DNA of 64,000 nt from Histoplasma ohiense (GCA_017607445.1 JAEVHH010000004.1:3906001-3970000); one strand, 5' to 3'; shown: positions 23,039 to 36,680, counted from the stretch's first letter. Numbers and translations: made by a program. Notes: a model not told the origin generated them from the letters alone.

Positions 23039-26000
23039 GACAAGTGGTATATGGACTGAGAATCGTGATGTTGAGGAGTGAGGACTATGAGATGTTTCGA
23101 TGGTTGATAACGAAGGAGAAGGAATCAGGAAAGGAAATCTGAAGACGATATCATAAGTTGCATGAAAGTATTTTGGTGAGACTACTTCCTATTGCAAACT
23201 AGCACACTGCACATATATATATTGCTGGCAACACCCATACAAAAGTTTTATCTTCCAACTCAGTTGATATCAACCATTGAAAAAGAATTAAATTCAGACT
23301 TGATCTATCATTTAATAAAAAGCAAATTGATTACATTTGATATTTTTGTAATTTAGAGTGATTATTTTATATAATTATGAATAGAATTCACCTAATAAAA
23401 GGTTCTTTCCCTGTAAATCTGAGTTTTCAGTTCTTTGATAGAATATCAATGTAAGTGTAATTAGCTAGAGAAGAATGTGGAATATTATACGGCTTTACTG
23501 CAGCTTATACACTTGAAATTTAATCAATATCAAATACTCAAATGATTAAAAGAAGTCTTGAAAGAAAGCTTTGGGGTTCTCCACTATGCTACGACGGTCG
23601 CAGTGTACAGTATATACATAGGTGGTGGGTTGGATGGCCACGCCCGCAGGTATATATCTCACTATGAGCGCAACCATTTAACAAATGGCTACGTTGGCTT
23701 TTTGCTATGGACAACCTAGTGGTCATAGTGCTATCTTATCGCAGCTTGATGACTTTGCATTGTTGATAGTTATTTTAACTGTTATGTTTGAAAGCATATC
23801 AAGATGCTGAAAAGTGGCTGACTTGCCTGTGTGGCTGACTTGGTTTAGGCCATGCTGAAAGTTTTTCCGGCCGACATTTAAAACTATGTTCGATTTTTTT
23901 TTAAAAAAAAACCACCCATCTATCAATACCGTCAACACAAGACGTACCCCAGGGCAATACTAAACTTTGGCTTTTAATTCTATACGCGAATGCGATGCTG
24001 GGAATAGAGTTTATACGACTTGGCGGTGCAGGATCCCTCCACTAAACATAAGCACGCGAGACGTCCAACAGAACCAGCGCGTTCGCAAGTCAAACAATGT
24101 GCTTCGCTGGGGTCAATAAGCATAAGGCGCTGTCGAACGCCAATCAAGCAGTTCTCCGAGCAAAGTTCTTCAGGCAAAGGACTGCGTCTTGTTTGCTGAG
24201 AAGTTTGGCAGCTGCTTAGTTTCTGCAGGGTTGCCTCACTTCACATCATGGTTCAGCCTTTCAGTCTGATGGATGTGGGAGTTCCACTACATATATCTCA
24301 CCTCTTCGCGTTGGAGCGCTCTCAAACCCTCCAGTAACTTAAGATTAACTTGCCTCAAAAAGTTTTTGAGCGGAAAGCACAAAGCCATTCTACCATACAT
24401 CAAGACGCAAGCCATCCTCCTCCACCTTGCAACCCTTCTGTATAGTGTGGATGCTCCTCGTCTACTGTTATCTACAGGATACTAGTTTTCAAGGTACGGC
24501 CGTTCCTATATTTGTGAGGCTCAGAGCTTTAATACCGTCACAGATGCCCAGACAGGCACTAGTTGAGCTCGTCAACAACTGCTCTTCTTTAGTGGATAAT
24601 GGGACTCCAAGAAAGACCTTTGATTGTGGAAACAGAAATTGCCCAGATTCTATGAATCATCAACCAAAAAATTGAGAACCGAAGGGATAGGATTGGGATT
24701 GGGATGGAGGGATATACGAATTGTTCGAATTGTTCGAATTGTTTTAATGTTCAAGTTGACGTATAACGGTTCTTCATTCAACATGAAGGCTGTGAGATTC
24801 GGTTGATACTCTCCGCCTCCTGTCCTGAGTTCTCACGTCTTTTCCGCAGCGATCAGCAGGACAAGACCGCTACGTCAATTGCAACTTTGCCCTCAATGCG
24901 TTCGGCATCTGCCGACAACCAACCCCGAGGCGAAGGAATCTACTATCTTGCGATTAGATCTTGCCCCTAAGAATATGATTGCTAAATTCCATTTGTTCTG
25001 ATCCTTCCCTCGGCTACAATATCTATAGTGATGACACGGCCTTACGCGAGGGTCAAAGAGCAAAGGGAGTGGAGAAGAGAGAATTATTCCTGATAGCCAT
25101 CTGGCAGATGTCATGTTATTTGCCCTTCGGCAGATTGCATCTTGAGGCTTAGCTGAATAATTTGCAATAACTACTCGTCCTACAAGTAGCGCTTGTAGCC
25201 CATTTTGCGATGATGTCGCGATCGTTCTCACATAGCTCACTCGTTTATGCGGTCATGGACATGCACACGATATAGGGAAGCAAAAACGAGTAGACATGTC
25301 AATAGTTCTTTGTGAATAAACACGACGACCGAACAGGAATTGCCTGGTGCTACAATGAAGAGAAAACTGTTAACTTTTCCTTCTAAGAAGATGATTGATA
25401 TTCTCTATCTATTCAAGTTACGCTACAAAATGTTCTTTATATCAGTGATTCTTTTTCCATCAGTATCTGATCAGATCAATCTTCTTTCCGTTGATTATAA
25501 TATCACACCGCTCTTGCACAAAGGCGTATTAAATCGCTGGGAAACTTATCACGGCTTCCAACCATGAAATTGGCTTGAAGAGTGCACTAGAGGGAGTCCC
25601 AAGCTTTTTTTGCAAACTTCGTCCCAACCGGCACCCTTGGATGAATGAATGTGTCATTACAGTCTGCACTGGGGCTGATATTTCGTCTGCGAAGCATGCG
25701 ATCCCTTCGTATTGGCTTAGTTCGCTCTGGAGTTCTGACTTCATTTCTCCGGTTTCAATGCTAGTCAGGAGCTAAAAGTACCTGTCCGAGAAATACGAGC
25801 TTCCCTGGTGCGCTGTGAATCCATCACTCCCGTGCAGAAGGAAAAACAATGAGACGGGAGAGGTGAAGATGTCCCTGAAATTTCCTCCACCGCATCCTTT
25901 CCTTTGCTGTTTGGTGGCCCCCCCCGAATTTCCCGTGTCATTTATTCGTTTCTATTGCACTGCTGCAATAGGGGACCCTCCAAACCAATTCTGGTGCTCA

Positions 26001-26073
26001 TCCTAGAATTCTATCCAAACTGTGATTTTGCATCTTGAAAGTTGAAGAACCTGTGGAGACAGGCGACGAAAAC
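23039..26073. other. AT-rich gene-poor region
   Basis: About 3 kb with no supportable gene. From 23200 to 23560 it is strongly AT-rich. A nine-nucleotide unit (GAATTGTTC) is repeated about three times at 24718-24745. Open frames at 24893-25240 and 25529-25744 on the minus strand read with ordinary composition, but I recognise no family and no splice-supported model. The 3' third holds the promoter of the Cys-rich surface protein gene. Confidence 0.45.
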
Positions 26074-27045
26074 ATGGTTTGGTCACTCCCGCTTCTCTTG
26101 TCGTTTTGCATAGCATCAGGTTCCGGTGCTCTGGCTCAAGAAAGGAACCTCTTGCCCCGGCAAATAGACGTCGATCCGCGTCTCACTTGCAAGACTTGCA
26201 CAGAATGTTTTGGATCTGGATATGTCATCTGCAGCTCAATCGGGTGTTTCAATCCGGAGAGGGGACAACAGTGTTGTGCAGACGCAGGTCAGTAAAATGG
26301 CAAGGGGCATGATGGGGAGCGCCGGAGCATTCAAACTAAATATCGGTCCTGACAATTCATGATAAAGTAATTTGCGTGGCAAAGGACAATAGTTGCTGCG
26401 ATGATTTTGTAAGTTCCCATCTCTGCGATGCGTTCTCGCATACCCACATCCATATAAAAATGAATGTATGAGACATCACCTTTTCATCTATTAACCCATC
26501 AACTCATAGGGCGGACCAGGCGTAACGGGCACTGCCGACGGTACACCGCTTCCTACAACCCTCTACACCCCATCCCACACCCCTACGGGCACGCCATTTA
26601 GCTTTGAGTGCCACCGCGGTGAATCCGGCGAGAAATGCTGTGCGAAAAGCCGAGGGTTGATCTACTGTCCGGCGTCAGGCGAATTTCCCAACATTAGGTG
26701 CTATCATCCTACCGCGGAAATCTGCTGTTCTGATGGGACCGTCTGCTCCGGCGAGGGCTGTTGTGATTTAGTTGTACGTGATCGCTTGGTTCGTACTTTT
26801 GTCTGTTTCGTTATTGACCTTAGTATCCTGCGCAGAATGCTTCACCAATCACGCCCACTGCAACCATCCCCGGAACGGGTGGTGTTGCTGTGACAGAGAC
26901 GAAGGTGACCCAGACGACCCAGGGGACAAGCGCAAGTATCCCTGCAAGCACACCCACGACCAGTAATGTTGCGGCCATGAATAATGTCGTTGAGGGTATG
27001 GCGGCTGCTGCCATTGGGATATTAGGGCTTGTAACCTGGCTTTAA
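26074..27045 (+). CDS. Cys-rich secreted protein, probable GPI anchor
   Basis: Four exons (26074-26287, 26368-26408, 26510-26773, 26836-27045) give 242 residues. The ATG at 26074 starts a signal peptide (MVWSLPLLLSFCIASGSGAL). The next 200 residues hold 20 cysteines, several as CC pairs (QQCCADA, NSCCDDF, EKCCAK, EICCSDGTVC, EGCC). A Thr/Ser-rich stretch follows, and the C-terminus is a short hydrophobic tail (AAAAIGILGLVTWL) without basic residues after it. This layout is that of GPI-anchored fungal wall proteins. No catalytic motif is visible. The role at the cell surface is inferred. It lies tail to tail with the large membrane protein gene, only 241 nt apart. Confidence 0.8.
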
Positions 27046-27286
27046 TTTCTCGGAAAATCAGTGGCATGATCTGATTTGCAGAGTTGAACTACTTGAACGG
27101 ATTTACAGTAAAAATATAGAAAAAAATATATCCGTTTTGATATCCGGCGAATCACTGGCTCAGCCGAAACTAGATTTGTAAATTCTAGACCTGAAAAAAT
27201 CATATACCATCAACATAGGCAATCATAAAAAAGCAACCATGAGCTTCACTTATCAAGCTCGTTTCCAGGTGAAACCATGGAACCTG

Positions 27287-30044
27287 CTACATGTAAGAAC
27301 TTTGTCCCACCATCTGCGTCCGCTCATCGTCTTCTGGATCCCCGAGCTCATCATTTTGAGCAGTTGCCTCATCACCAACGATTGGCTCATTTTCAACAAT
27401 TGCCTCATCATCGCTTTCCTTCTGCCCCTCTCCCTCCAAACTAATGCCCTTCTTTGTAATTTTTACAACCTTCCTGCCTACACTCTTAACCCACTCCTTT
27501 GTTCCCATGGCTATACTTTCGCCCTCCACCGCCACAAGGGCCCCGACAATCCTGCCAGTCGAAGAGGCTTCTAGAAATGTTCGCATCCGCCTTGACCCTG
27601 TCCGGCCCATAGCACACAGAACTGTAAGTGCAATGATCGTCGCGAGGGTGACGGTCAGTATAATAAACGCGGGCACCGCGAAAGGGATTTTGTAGCGGAT
27701 GTATTTCTTAAAAGGTGTAACGGGCACTATTTGTTCCGCTGGGTCTGCTATGGCCGTCTCACGCTTCTTATATCTAACATTCGCATCTTGCGGCTTTCCC
27801 CTCTGCCGTTGCTGATGTGCTGTTGCAGAGAAACTGGTCATGCCCCAACCCTTTGTGCCCATGACCGCGTTGGCTGCCGAGTCTGTCCACACCAAATCGA
27901 GGATTCTAGCGACACCCTTTGGCGTTTTAGATAGGCTTTGCCATTTGGCAAATAGAGCTAAGCTTGTAAAACCCGAATAGTCCACATATCCGCGATTCCC
28001 GCCGGGGCGAGTGATTGTGAGCGCGGTGAGCATAGCCTGAGTGTAGAATTCAGTGCCGGGAAGGTTCTGCGCAGCGTCTGACACGCCTCTGCTGCCTTCT
28101 AGGAGGATTGTGTAATCGTCCATGTAACCTGGGAGAAAAAGGTGTTCGTGGGACGTGGTGGAAATATTGGAGGGAAATTTAATATCCCCCGTCGGCTTTG
28201 AAGGGCCGAGGATCCCCCACAGTGGTTTCCCATTTGAAATGGGAATTTCTTTGAGGTCCTCCACAGCCCAAAGGGGTTTGGATTCCTGGTCTGCATAGAT
28301 TTTGGGCTTTGTGGAGTTTACTTCTAGCGCTTCGAAGGTTGTGCCGTTGAAATGGAAGGTGACTTCTTTGACTAAGGCTTTCACAGAAGAAACGCAGCTG
28401 TAGACCGGTAGTGACCACCGTGAGCCTGGGTTTGCGATGAGAGAGGAACCGCCCTTGTCAATTCGATTTGCAGCGCCGTAAAGGAGACTGCAACCTACGA
28501 GAGTGGTGTTGATATTTGCCGGGCTGTCGAATGTAGATCCCGCACAAAGATTTGCTGCAAACGGTTATCAGCTTCAGATAGCACTCTATATTCGATGGTT
28601 ACCAAAAGGAGAAACTTACTGATAAAAGAAAAGTTTCTCATACTGATATCAAACGGATTCTCACTCCATTTAGTGCCGTTCATGCCCGATTTGCCCGTTA
28701 GATTAAGGTATTCTCCGAACTCCATACTCGAGCGCAAAACGTCATACCCAACACGGAATGTGGTATTTTTAGAAAATGACGGCAGTGGAAAAGTGTCTCC
28801 TTCGGACACGTCCAGACGCTTGATATTGCGCATATCGGGGTCTGTAACATTGTAGAACACCATTGTCAAGAAATTATTGAACCACCCCGCACTCATTGCC
28901 CGATCCTTCAGGTTGAGATCGACCTGCCCGTTCGAACTTATTCGCTCAAGGCTTGGAGCAGCGTAATCACGGAGTCCAGAGAAACCACCATGGTCAACAA
29001 TTTTGAGATCCTCCACATATTGGTCGCTAGTCGACATGTCGCGAGGCAGTGCGAAGTCCAGCGTAAAATTCAAATCCACGCATTGCGTTTCCGGCTCGAT
29101 GAACAAGATATCCTCGTTCCATCTGCTGCCGAACTCGTAACGATGTTGAGGCACTGTGTGGGCCCGGAAACCTAGGCCCCCAGTCTTCATGTCGACAACA
29201 AGACCTTCAACGGGCAAGATTTTATCTTCTAGTAACAGAGTAGCCAACTGACGATAGGCGGGCTTCACGAAAATGCCTTTGCTTGGGTCATCTGCATTGT
29301 TTATGTAGGTTCTCCACTGGATGTCGAAGATGCTTGACACAGACGGTGAAAACTTGGTGGCGCCATCTCTAAAAGGAGTGATGAAGCTTTCGGGGAGGGC
29401 GGTTTGTATGTTCGACGTACAGTTTTCCAAGAGGCCGATTTTCTCACATTTTCTCTCGACAGTAGAGCCCGGACATGTATACGTCGTGCCGCAGTACCTG
29501 GAGAAAAACACATCAGGGCGTGGTGGTGTCCCGTATCCAAACGCTGAGGTGTCCTTAATATATCGAAATGGGGTATTCTCCTTGTCACCCGAAGGCTCGA
29601 TAGACTCATACAGACCCAAGGGCGTGACAATAGATGTGATCGCGACCAGCGCTATAGCCACGGTTAAAAACCAGGACACAAAATTGACCCGCCTTCTAAC
29701 ACCAGTGGTGGCCACAGTATCTACACTGAGAAGCGTTGGCCATGGTGTTGATTGAAGAAAACGGCCGAGAACAGACCTGAACAAGCATCAGTCTTGCCAT
29801 GGCTTCAGAAAAACATGATTGGGGTTCCATACCATGTTACTAGGGTGTGGGTGTCTGAAATGAAGGCAATGAGAATAGCTGGTATAGCCAAGGGGAAAAA
29901 GACCTGCACTACATGTTCTGTATCAGCATTGATTCACACTGGCGATTGGCAAAATAAAATAACAAAGTCCTCAAACGTGCACTGACAGACAAAGATGCCC
30001 GCTGCGATGAAGCCGGAAACTTCACCAACCGAGATATCCACCAT
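27287..30044 (-). CDS. Large fungal membrane protein with ectodomain, unknown function
   Basis: Four exons on the minus strand: 29987-30044, 29833-29908, 28620-29776 and 27287-28554, encoding 852 residues. The ATG at 30044 begins MVDISVGEVSGFIAAGIF, and splicing at a GTCAGT donor joins it to a hydrophobic helix (VFFPLAIPAILIAFI). A further helix lies near residue 75 (FVSWFLTVAIALVAITSIV). A roughly 550-residue region with many N-x-S/T sites and cysteines follows, fitting an extracellular or lumenal domain. A last helix (IPFAVPAFIILTVTLATIIA) and an acidic cytoplasmic tail close the protein. I do not recognise a named family. The reading frame is clean through all junctions, so the gene is likely functional. 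Confidence 0.8.
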
Positions 30045-30766
30045 GGTCGAGCAGCTGAAATTCTCAAAGCTTCCTTCCTGACTTTACGTCGTTTATGACA
30101 CCTACCCACGTATATCGAGGCCAGCTCCAACAGGCTGTCCGGAAGTCAAGAGACATTTTCCTCATGTTAACAGAGCCGCTGGACCAAAATAAATAAATAA
30201 ATAAATAAAAAAGCCTTCATTATCAGCTGTACCACCTGGGGCATTTGGCAGTCAGTAGTCTGCGCTAGGGGACGGATACGAGATCTCCATAATGCCAGCA
30301 AGGATTAAACACGAACTCCAGCCCCTACCCCAAGTGGCACGATTGGACTCCGGAGGAAAATGAGCAGAAAAAAAAAAAAGAAAAAAAAAAGGAAATCACG
30401 TTAAGAATAGAATAGGCCTGGTTTGAGATTGACAATGCGACAGGACGATTCTTCCGGAAGCTAGAATCATGTCAGGTACAGTCCTCACAGAGGAGCGTAC
30501 ATGTTCAAAATGAGCTGGAAGAAAAGAAGCAAAAATAAAAATAAGTAAATAAAACGAAATGAAAATCTCAATTGAATCGAACCAACAAAATCTCGTATAT
30601 CCAAGAAGTATTCAGAACATATCTTTTCTTTGAAGACATAGAATGATGAATAACGCAAATCAGTAAATGAGGACCAAACTAAAACAAGGAGATGTGAAGT
30701 TCAACCACCAGCCAAATATCCTCCTAACCCCTCTCACACTCTACCCTGCAATTTCCCCAAACTCCC
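30045..30766. other. Intergenic region with A-rich tracts
   Basis: Holds the promoter of the membrane protein gene (-) at its left end and the 3' end of the ABC transporter gene (-) at its right end. A (TAAA)n tract lies at about 30188-30208 and an A-rich tract at 30369-30391. No gene is seen. Confidence 0.6.
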
Positions 30767-33700
30767 TCAAATAAGCTGCTCATTCAGGTGAATCTTCCCC
30801 TGAGGTGTTCTCTCAAATCGCATCGCAAACAAGGCCCGGACGCATTGTCCAGCCCGCAACATATAATACTTCATCAAGCTCGCCCACCTCCCCGTTCTTC
30901 CCTTCGAACTCCTTACCCGCAACAGATAATACAACACGACCGCCGCAAATACATTAAAGCCAATATATGCCCACCCAAGCCCAAAATTGCGCCAGCGCTG
31001 TGTCCAAAATATCTCAACAGTCGAGAGGAACTGGTCTGCATTCCGGATCGGGCAGTACCTACATGCCTCTAATGCACTGGGGTTTTCAAGACGGCCCGGT
31101 GCGCCCGCCTCAAGATATCTCTCGAGATATTCTCCGCAAGTGGAGCCGCTTGGGGGGTTGAAGATTGCGAATTCGTTTTCCGCACAGTGCACAACGCGGC
31201 CGTGCAGGCCTGTGGCGGCCATGCCCCCGACGGAGTAGGTCAATGGGGACACGCGCCACATGAAGATCCAAAAGCCTGGAAGTGCGCTGGGAGGCTGCAT
31301 AACGCCATTGAACACGAGCGCTAAACTGAAGAGCGTTGTTGCCATGTGTCCGGCAGTTTCTGCATCAGGGAGGCCGGCAATTACCATATGGGCAAAGGTC
31401 GACGCGAAGATGAAAAATTGCACGCAGTAGATTAGGAATATGCCTTGCTGTTCTGATGTCTGGTTCTTGCCGAAAACTGGGTAGTAGAATGAGGCCCAGA
31501 CAACTATTCCGAGGAGGATTTGATAGGGAATTTCCACGATGATGTTTGCAAGGAGGAAGGCTTTCCAGCTGTACGCACGCGATGGTCTTTCACGTACTTC
31601 AAATAGGGACCGCTGGGTAACAAACCTTGGCATTATCTAGATGATCGTTAAAATTTTACCCAAATATTTGCAAGGATATACGATATAGTATTAGCAAATA
31701 CCTACCTGCTGGACGAGACTGGTAAATATTGTAGTCAACATGAATATCGAGAAGAGCGTATTTTGAAGACCCGAGGAAGACGAATTTTGTTTATAGAACG
31801 AGAAACCGCTGTGGCAAGAGATCAACATATGGAACGAACCAATTACTCAAGACAGTCTTGAAAAGTATCACTTACATGAAGACAGCAGACATAAAACCCA
31901 ACAAAAACTTCCCCCAAATGTATGTCGGTGTCCTCCAATATTGCTGGAAAACCCGGCGAGTAACATAGTAGATTTGCCAAGTCATGGGCACGGCAAATTC
32001 GGTTTTCGAGGATTGTTGTTTTGGTTCGGAACCAGGCTCTTCCTCCTCTGTCTTCGCTGCATGTATGCGATCCAACTCTTCCTGAACTTCCGTGGCCTGA
32101 GGACTAGCATTCCATATTTCTGGCCAATCCTGTGTTGATTTGCCGCTAGGTCCCGCTCCAACAACATTCAGCATGTATTCCGCTGGGTTTTCATCGGGGC
32201 CACAGGGTTCAGCACCATGATCTGAAAAGTACTTGAGCAGGGTCTCGCAATTTTCTCCAATATCTCCAAAATAGACTGTCCTCCCGCCCTTCGCCAAGAA
32301 TAACAGTCGATCAAACTCTTGGAACAATATTGCAGACGGCTGGTGGATGGTGGAGAGCACGGCCTGGCCATTATTGGCGAGTTTCCGGAGGAAAGTAACA
32401 ATGGCCCATGAGCTTTGCGAATCGAGACCAGAAGTAGGCTCGTCAAGAAAAAGCAGAAGTTGTGGTTTCGCAGCTAATTCCACGCCAATGGTGAGGAGCT
32501 TGCGCTGCTCTACATTGAGACCCTCGCCAGGGCTCCCGACAACAGCTTCGGCAAAATCTTCCATATTCAGCATCTTGATAACGCCCTCAACAAAAGCGTA
32601 CTTTTCTGCCTTTGAGACAGTCATTGGCTGTCTCAACATTGCAGAGAAGCGAAGCGCCTCGCGAACTGTAGTGGTCTCAAGGTGAAGGTCCTGTTGTTGA
32701 CAGTAGCCTGTTTTACGCTGGAACGAAGGGTCAAGTGGTTTTCCATTAACGAACATATCCCCGGTAATAACCCCCACAGAAATGCGCTGGGCAAGAGCAT
32801 CAAGCAGTGTTGTTTTACCTGCACCGGATACACCCATCAATGCAGTCAGAGTGCCCGGGCGGACCCATCCAGAGACGTGATCAAGTAGCCTCCTCGGCTC
32901 TCCTTTAATTGTGATGTCATATACCACATTTCGCCACGTAAAAATTTCTGTCTGAGGAGGGAGAATGTCGGTTTTATCTTCTCCGTTGGACGTATCCTGA
33001 GGAGCAGCAACATCAACATCACCCGGGCGCGCTATTTCGCCATTTTCCTCATCCTTCTGATCTAACATGTGCTTGGGAACATTCCCACGTCGGAACACCA
33101 AGAATTCAGCGGAGGAACCCAAGTCTGTGTTCATTTGTGTCGCAAAGAGGTAAAGGACGTAAAAGAAGGCCTGAAAGGCGAATATAAATCCAAGATTCCT
33201 CCAGAGGTGTGTATACTTATAGCCATATTGTGATTCAACCCACGCGTCACCGGAGACAGACGTCTCACCGGCTACCGCACCAGCAACTGGACATTGAAAA
33301 TTATTTCCTTGGCCGTAAGGAGGAACAATATCAGCGCATGGGTACAGCTGATTATGCACTTCATTGACTAGGATAGCCTCGAATGCATATGCTACTGGGT
33401 TGATCCAGCTGATCCATTTGAACCATGGGTGCCTGCATTCACAGTTAGATTTTTGTGACACAGCCACTCCGCTGAAATGAGACTGATATCGATAACAATA
33501 TACCAAAATTATACTTACATATAAGATCGCTGGATAGTGAAACCGGTATATACGACAATTGCTAAGACCATGACTCCCGCGAATGCGAGTGCTTGAGATA
33601 TAGTTTTCGTTGCAGCGGCTAGAGTTCGGAATATCGCGGACATAGTTAACGTAGTGACAAACGTGAAGAGGAAGAAAATGAAAAAATTTCCAGGTTCTCT

Positions 33701-35670
33701 CCTCAGGTCACCGAGGAAGTAGATGATTACGTTAAAGACTATGCTTATGACGAATTTTATAGGGATATCAGAGACAACCCCTGCGAGGGCTTCAACCCAT
33801 GCATAATAGAAAGCGAAGGAAACATGCTTGGAGACGATAGGTCGTTGGGCATCTTGTTGTGATTTTAGTAGCTGTTTAAGTTTTGTGGGAAACGGTGGTA
33901 AACTTACAGAGCCTAGAATTTCGTCAGAGAGAGTAATTGCGTCAACAGTAGTAGCAGAGAAACTTACGTGTTAATTTCAGATATAGAAAGCAAGGCATTG
34001 AGCAAAATAGCGAAAAAGAGGACTGAACCTTTTGAGAAGAAACTGCTGGTGACTTGCGGTGTATCAAAGAAGAGGGATCCGATAATCAAAGACATTATTA
34101 ACTGCGCGGCCACTCTAGATATCGTTGATGCCTTGTCGTTCCACAGGCGCTGGTAGGCACGAATGGTACATACTTTCACTTGCATCGCTATCGAGATGGT
34201 ATATGGAGACTTTGGACGAACGTGCTTTGCTTGAGCCTGCTGACGTGCTTCACGCAATTCTGTCAAGGCTGAGCTTCCCATTGGGTATTTGTTCTCGCTT
34301 TCTTCGATCTCAGCCTGCATGTCTTTGAACGCTTGAGATTGACGCCAGTACTCTTCAAACTCCTGCGCGGTCCGGGGAACTTTGGACTCGAACCCTTTCC
34401 TGGCTCTACGTTCAGTAGGGTTTGTCACGGACGTGAGAAAATCGCCAGTCGTTTGGCGCGGAGGGCAGTACCATCCCATATCTTCGAAGTACTTCTTCGC
34501 AGCGCTAGCAAGCCCGAAGTATATTTGACGCCCTTCATAGATAACGATGGCTTTGTCGAAGATATCGTAGATTGCCTGGCTTGCCTGGTAAATGGCAACT
34601 GCATAAGTGCCTCCCATAACATCAGCTCCGACCCGCAAGGCTTGGGTGAACTCAAGGGCTGTGGCAGAATCTAATCCTCTGGTTGAATTGTCCCAGCAGG
34701 CTACCGGTGCACCAGACAACGTAAGTTCCGCAATGCTGACACGTTTTCGTTCACCACCACTAACACCTCGCACATAATCATCACCAACCTTGGTGTTGAC
34801 TGTGTGACTCAAGCCAAATATAGCCATGACAACTTTCGTTATATGACGCGCAAACATTTTCCTTGTCATTCCCATGACCCTAGCAGCTGGTGTCCGGCAA
34901 GCAATAGCAAACTCCAACGTTTGGCCGACCGTGAGATGAGGAAAGTGATTTTCATCCTCCGCACTGTAAACAGCCTCCCCTCGGAACTCTTTTTTGAAGG
35001 TTTCTTGTGGAATTCCGTTGTAATGGATTGCTGTGTCTTTTCCCAGCACAAGATTATGTGTTTCTCCGCAAATAGACTTCAAAAACGTACTGCACCCACT
35101 CCCAGGTCTACCTAAGACGACGAGCATTTCCCCTTCTCTGATGTTCCCATTGAAATCCTTTAATATTCGCTTGTGATTTTTCTGGCCGATGCCGAAGGTT
35201 TCACGAAAGCGGAATGGGGCCATGAGAGGGGCAGAAACAGTGCTCTGCAATTGCAAAGCAGAACCGGAACCGTACACGCTAAGGCTCCTGAAAGTAATGC
35301 CCGTACGACGTCTCTTTATACCCTCTTCCTCCATTAATCTCATCAGCTTGCGAGCCCATTTGAAGAAATCAAATTGTGGATTGGAAGGGTTTAAGACAGC
35401 GTCCCCCAGTCGAAGGCTAGCCACAGTGTCTCTTCGCTGCAAGCCGTCCCCTGGTGGATACTGGTTGCCATTGGAAAAGACGGATGCTATTGTTGAGAGT
35501 TCTGGCCGTGTATCTCGGGTTAAAGGTCTGGCGAGGTTGAATCTGTTGCTCTTTTCGTTGGAAGTGGATGCATTATCGTCATTAGATACATCACTTCCGT
35601 CCGTTTCATATTCCGCATTCTGGGGGTCCCGATCCTCGTGGACCGGAGAGTTTGACGTTTCCCCCGACAT
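30767..35670 (-). CDS. PDR-type (ABCG) full-length multidrug transporter
   Basis: Six exons: 33968-35670, a 5-nt exon 33908-33912, 33519-33852, 31876-33432, 31706-31808 and 30767-31636. They sum to 1523 residues, normal for a PDR protein with (NBD-TMD)x2 order. NBD1 has the fungal-type Walker [10 protein letters not shown], signature [10 protein letters not shown] and Walker B-region [20 protein letters not shown]2 has GVSGAGKTT, the degenerate signature [19 protein letters not shown] and [18 protein letters not shown]. This asymmetric pattern is typical of Cdr1/Pdr5-like pumps. The TMDs include EINTLYAQRPIV and the [20 protein letters not shown] block. Expected role: ATP-driven export of hydrophobic compounds such as azoles at the plasma membrane. 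The start at 35670 (MSGETSN) was chosen by family fit; an in-frame ATG at 35775 is the alternative. Confidence 0.92.
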
Positions 35671-36680
35671 TGGGTTTGGGCGAGAACAGTATGTTGCTAG
35701 CAACTTGCAGATGAAAGGAGACGAACAGTCAGGCAGTGGAAACGGTAGGACGCCAGATTGAGATGCTGATATCAATCACTGGAGTTAAAATTCAAAACCT
35801 TCTCGAGATGGCCTCGAAATGGACAGGAGGTCAGAGTTTTGTATCTCTGCAAATTAGCTTTTGCGATATCCGAAGAGGCGGGCTACCGCGGATTGAATCC
35901 ATCATGATTCTTCGCATACTCTCCTATCGTAAAACTGAACCGAATACGTCGAAGGAGGAGCCGTGGGTGATGTATGATGTCACCATAGGGCCCACGTACT
36001 GAAAGAGGGTCTGAGGGAACTCCCGCGCCTTCCGAAGCATGGCTAGTGCCGGTGGCTAGTGTTCCAGTCCCACTGTCCCAATGCAAAGGGCATGCCGGAG
36101 CGAGGCCTTAGGCTAGCCAATGCAGCTTGGTGAAATTCTTCAAGGTCAATGGCTGCATTGCCAGTGTATCGCTTCAATTACTCCACCGCAAAAGTAATAT
36201 CAAGGCTGCAGACTAGGGAACCGCCGTTTTGTGGGACCCTTTTTGGCTCAATTGACAATGAGTACAGTAACAATCCAAACTGCATCAAAGTTACTAGCAT
36301 TAATCATAGCACCTTCGTGTGCATAAGGGAACCGGTGGCAAGTAGGGAGGCGCGGAGCAAAAGTCCTTCCAAGCACATGCTAGCAAGTTTATATGGCAAA
36401 CCTATTACATACCTGAAAAGGTTTCGCATTCGGATCCTTAAAGCTAGGCTGCCAAACTCGGGGCGTCAAAGCCTCCACCCGACCTTGGAGATTTTCCACC
36501 AACGAGAATCAAATGTGGTTCAAAATTTTTTCACTTCCAAGGTTATACCGAGGTCCTGGGTAAGGGTCACGTGGTGTACTTGGAAATCTACTAACACAAA
36601 GTCTGCCGTCATTCTAGTAGTTTGCAAATAGGGATCGTCAAGGCATTGTTCTCACTCTGGAATTCGACAACACATCCGAA
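35671..36680. promoter_or_regulatory. Divergent intergenic region of PDR transporter and GNAT gene
   Basis: About 1 kb between two divergent starts. On the minus strand a TCCGCGGT octamer (35885-35892) lies about 215 nt upstream of the transporter ATG, one base from the yeast pleiotropic drug response element TCCGCGGA. No other site can be named. Open frames here lack motifs. Confidence 0.4.

Noticed and set aside
35671..35775. Upstream in-frame ATG at 35775 for the PDR transporter
   Set aside because: The 35 extra residues do not resemble PDR N-termini; the start at 35670 fits better, though this is not proven.
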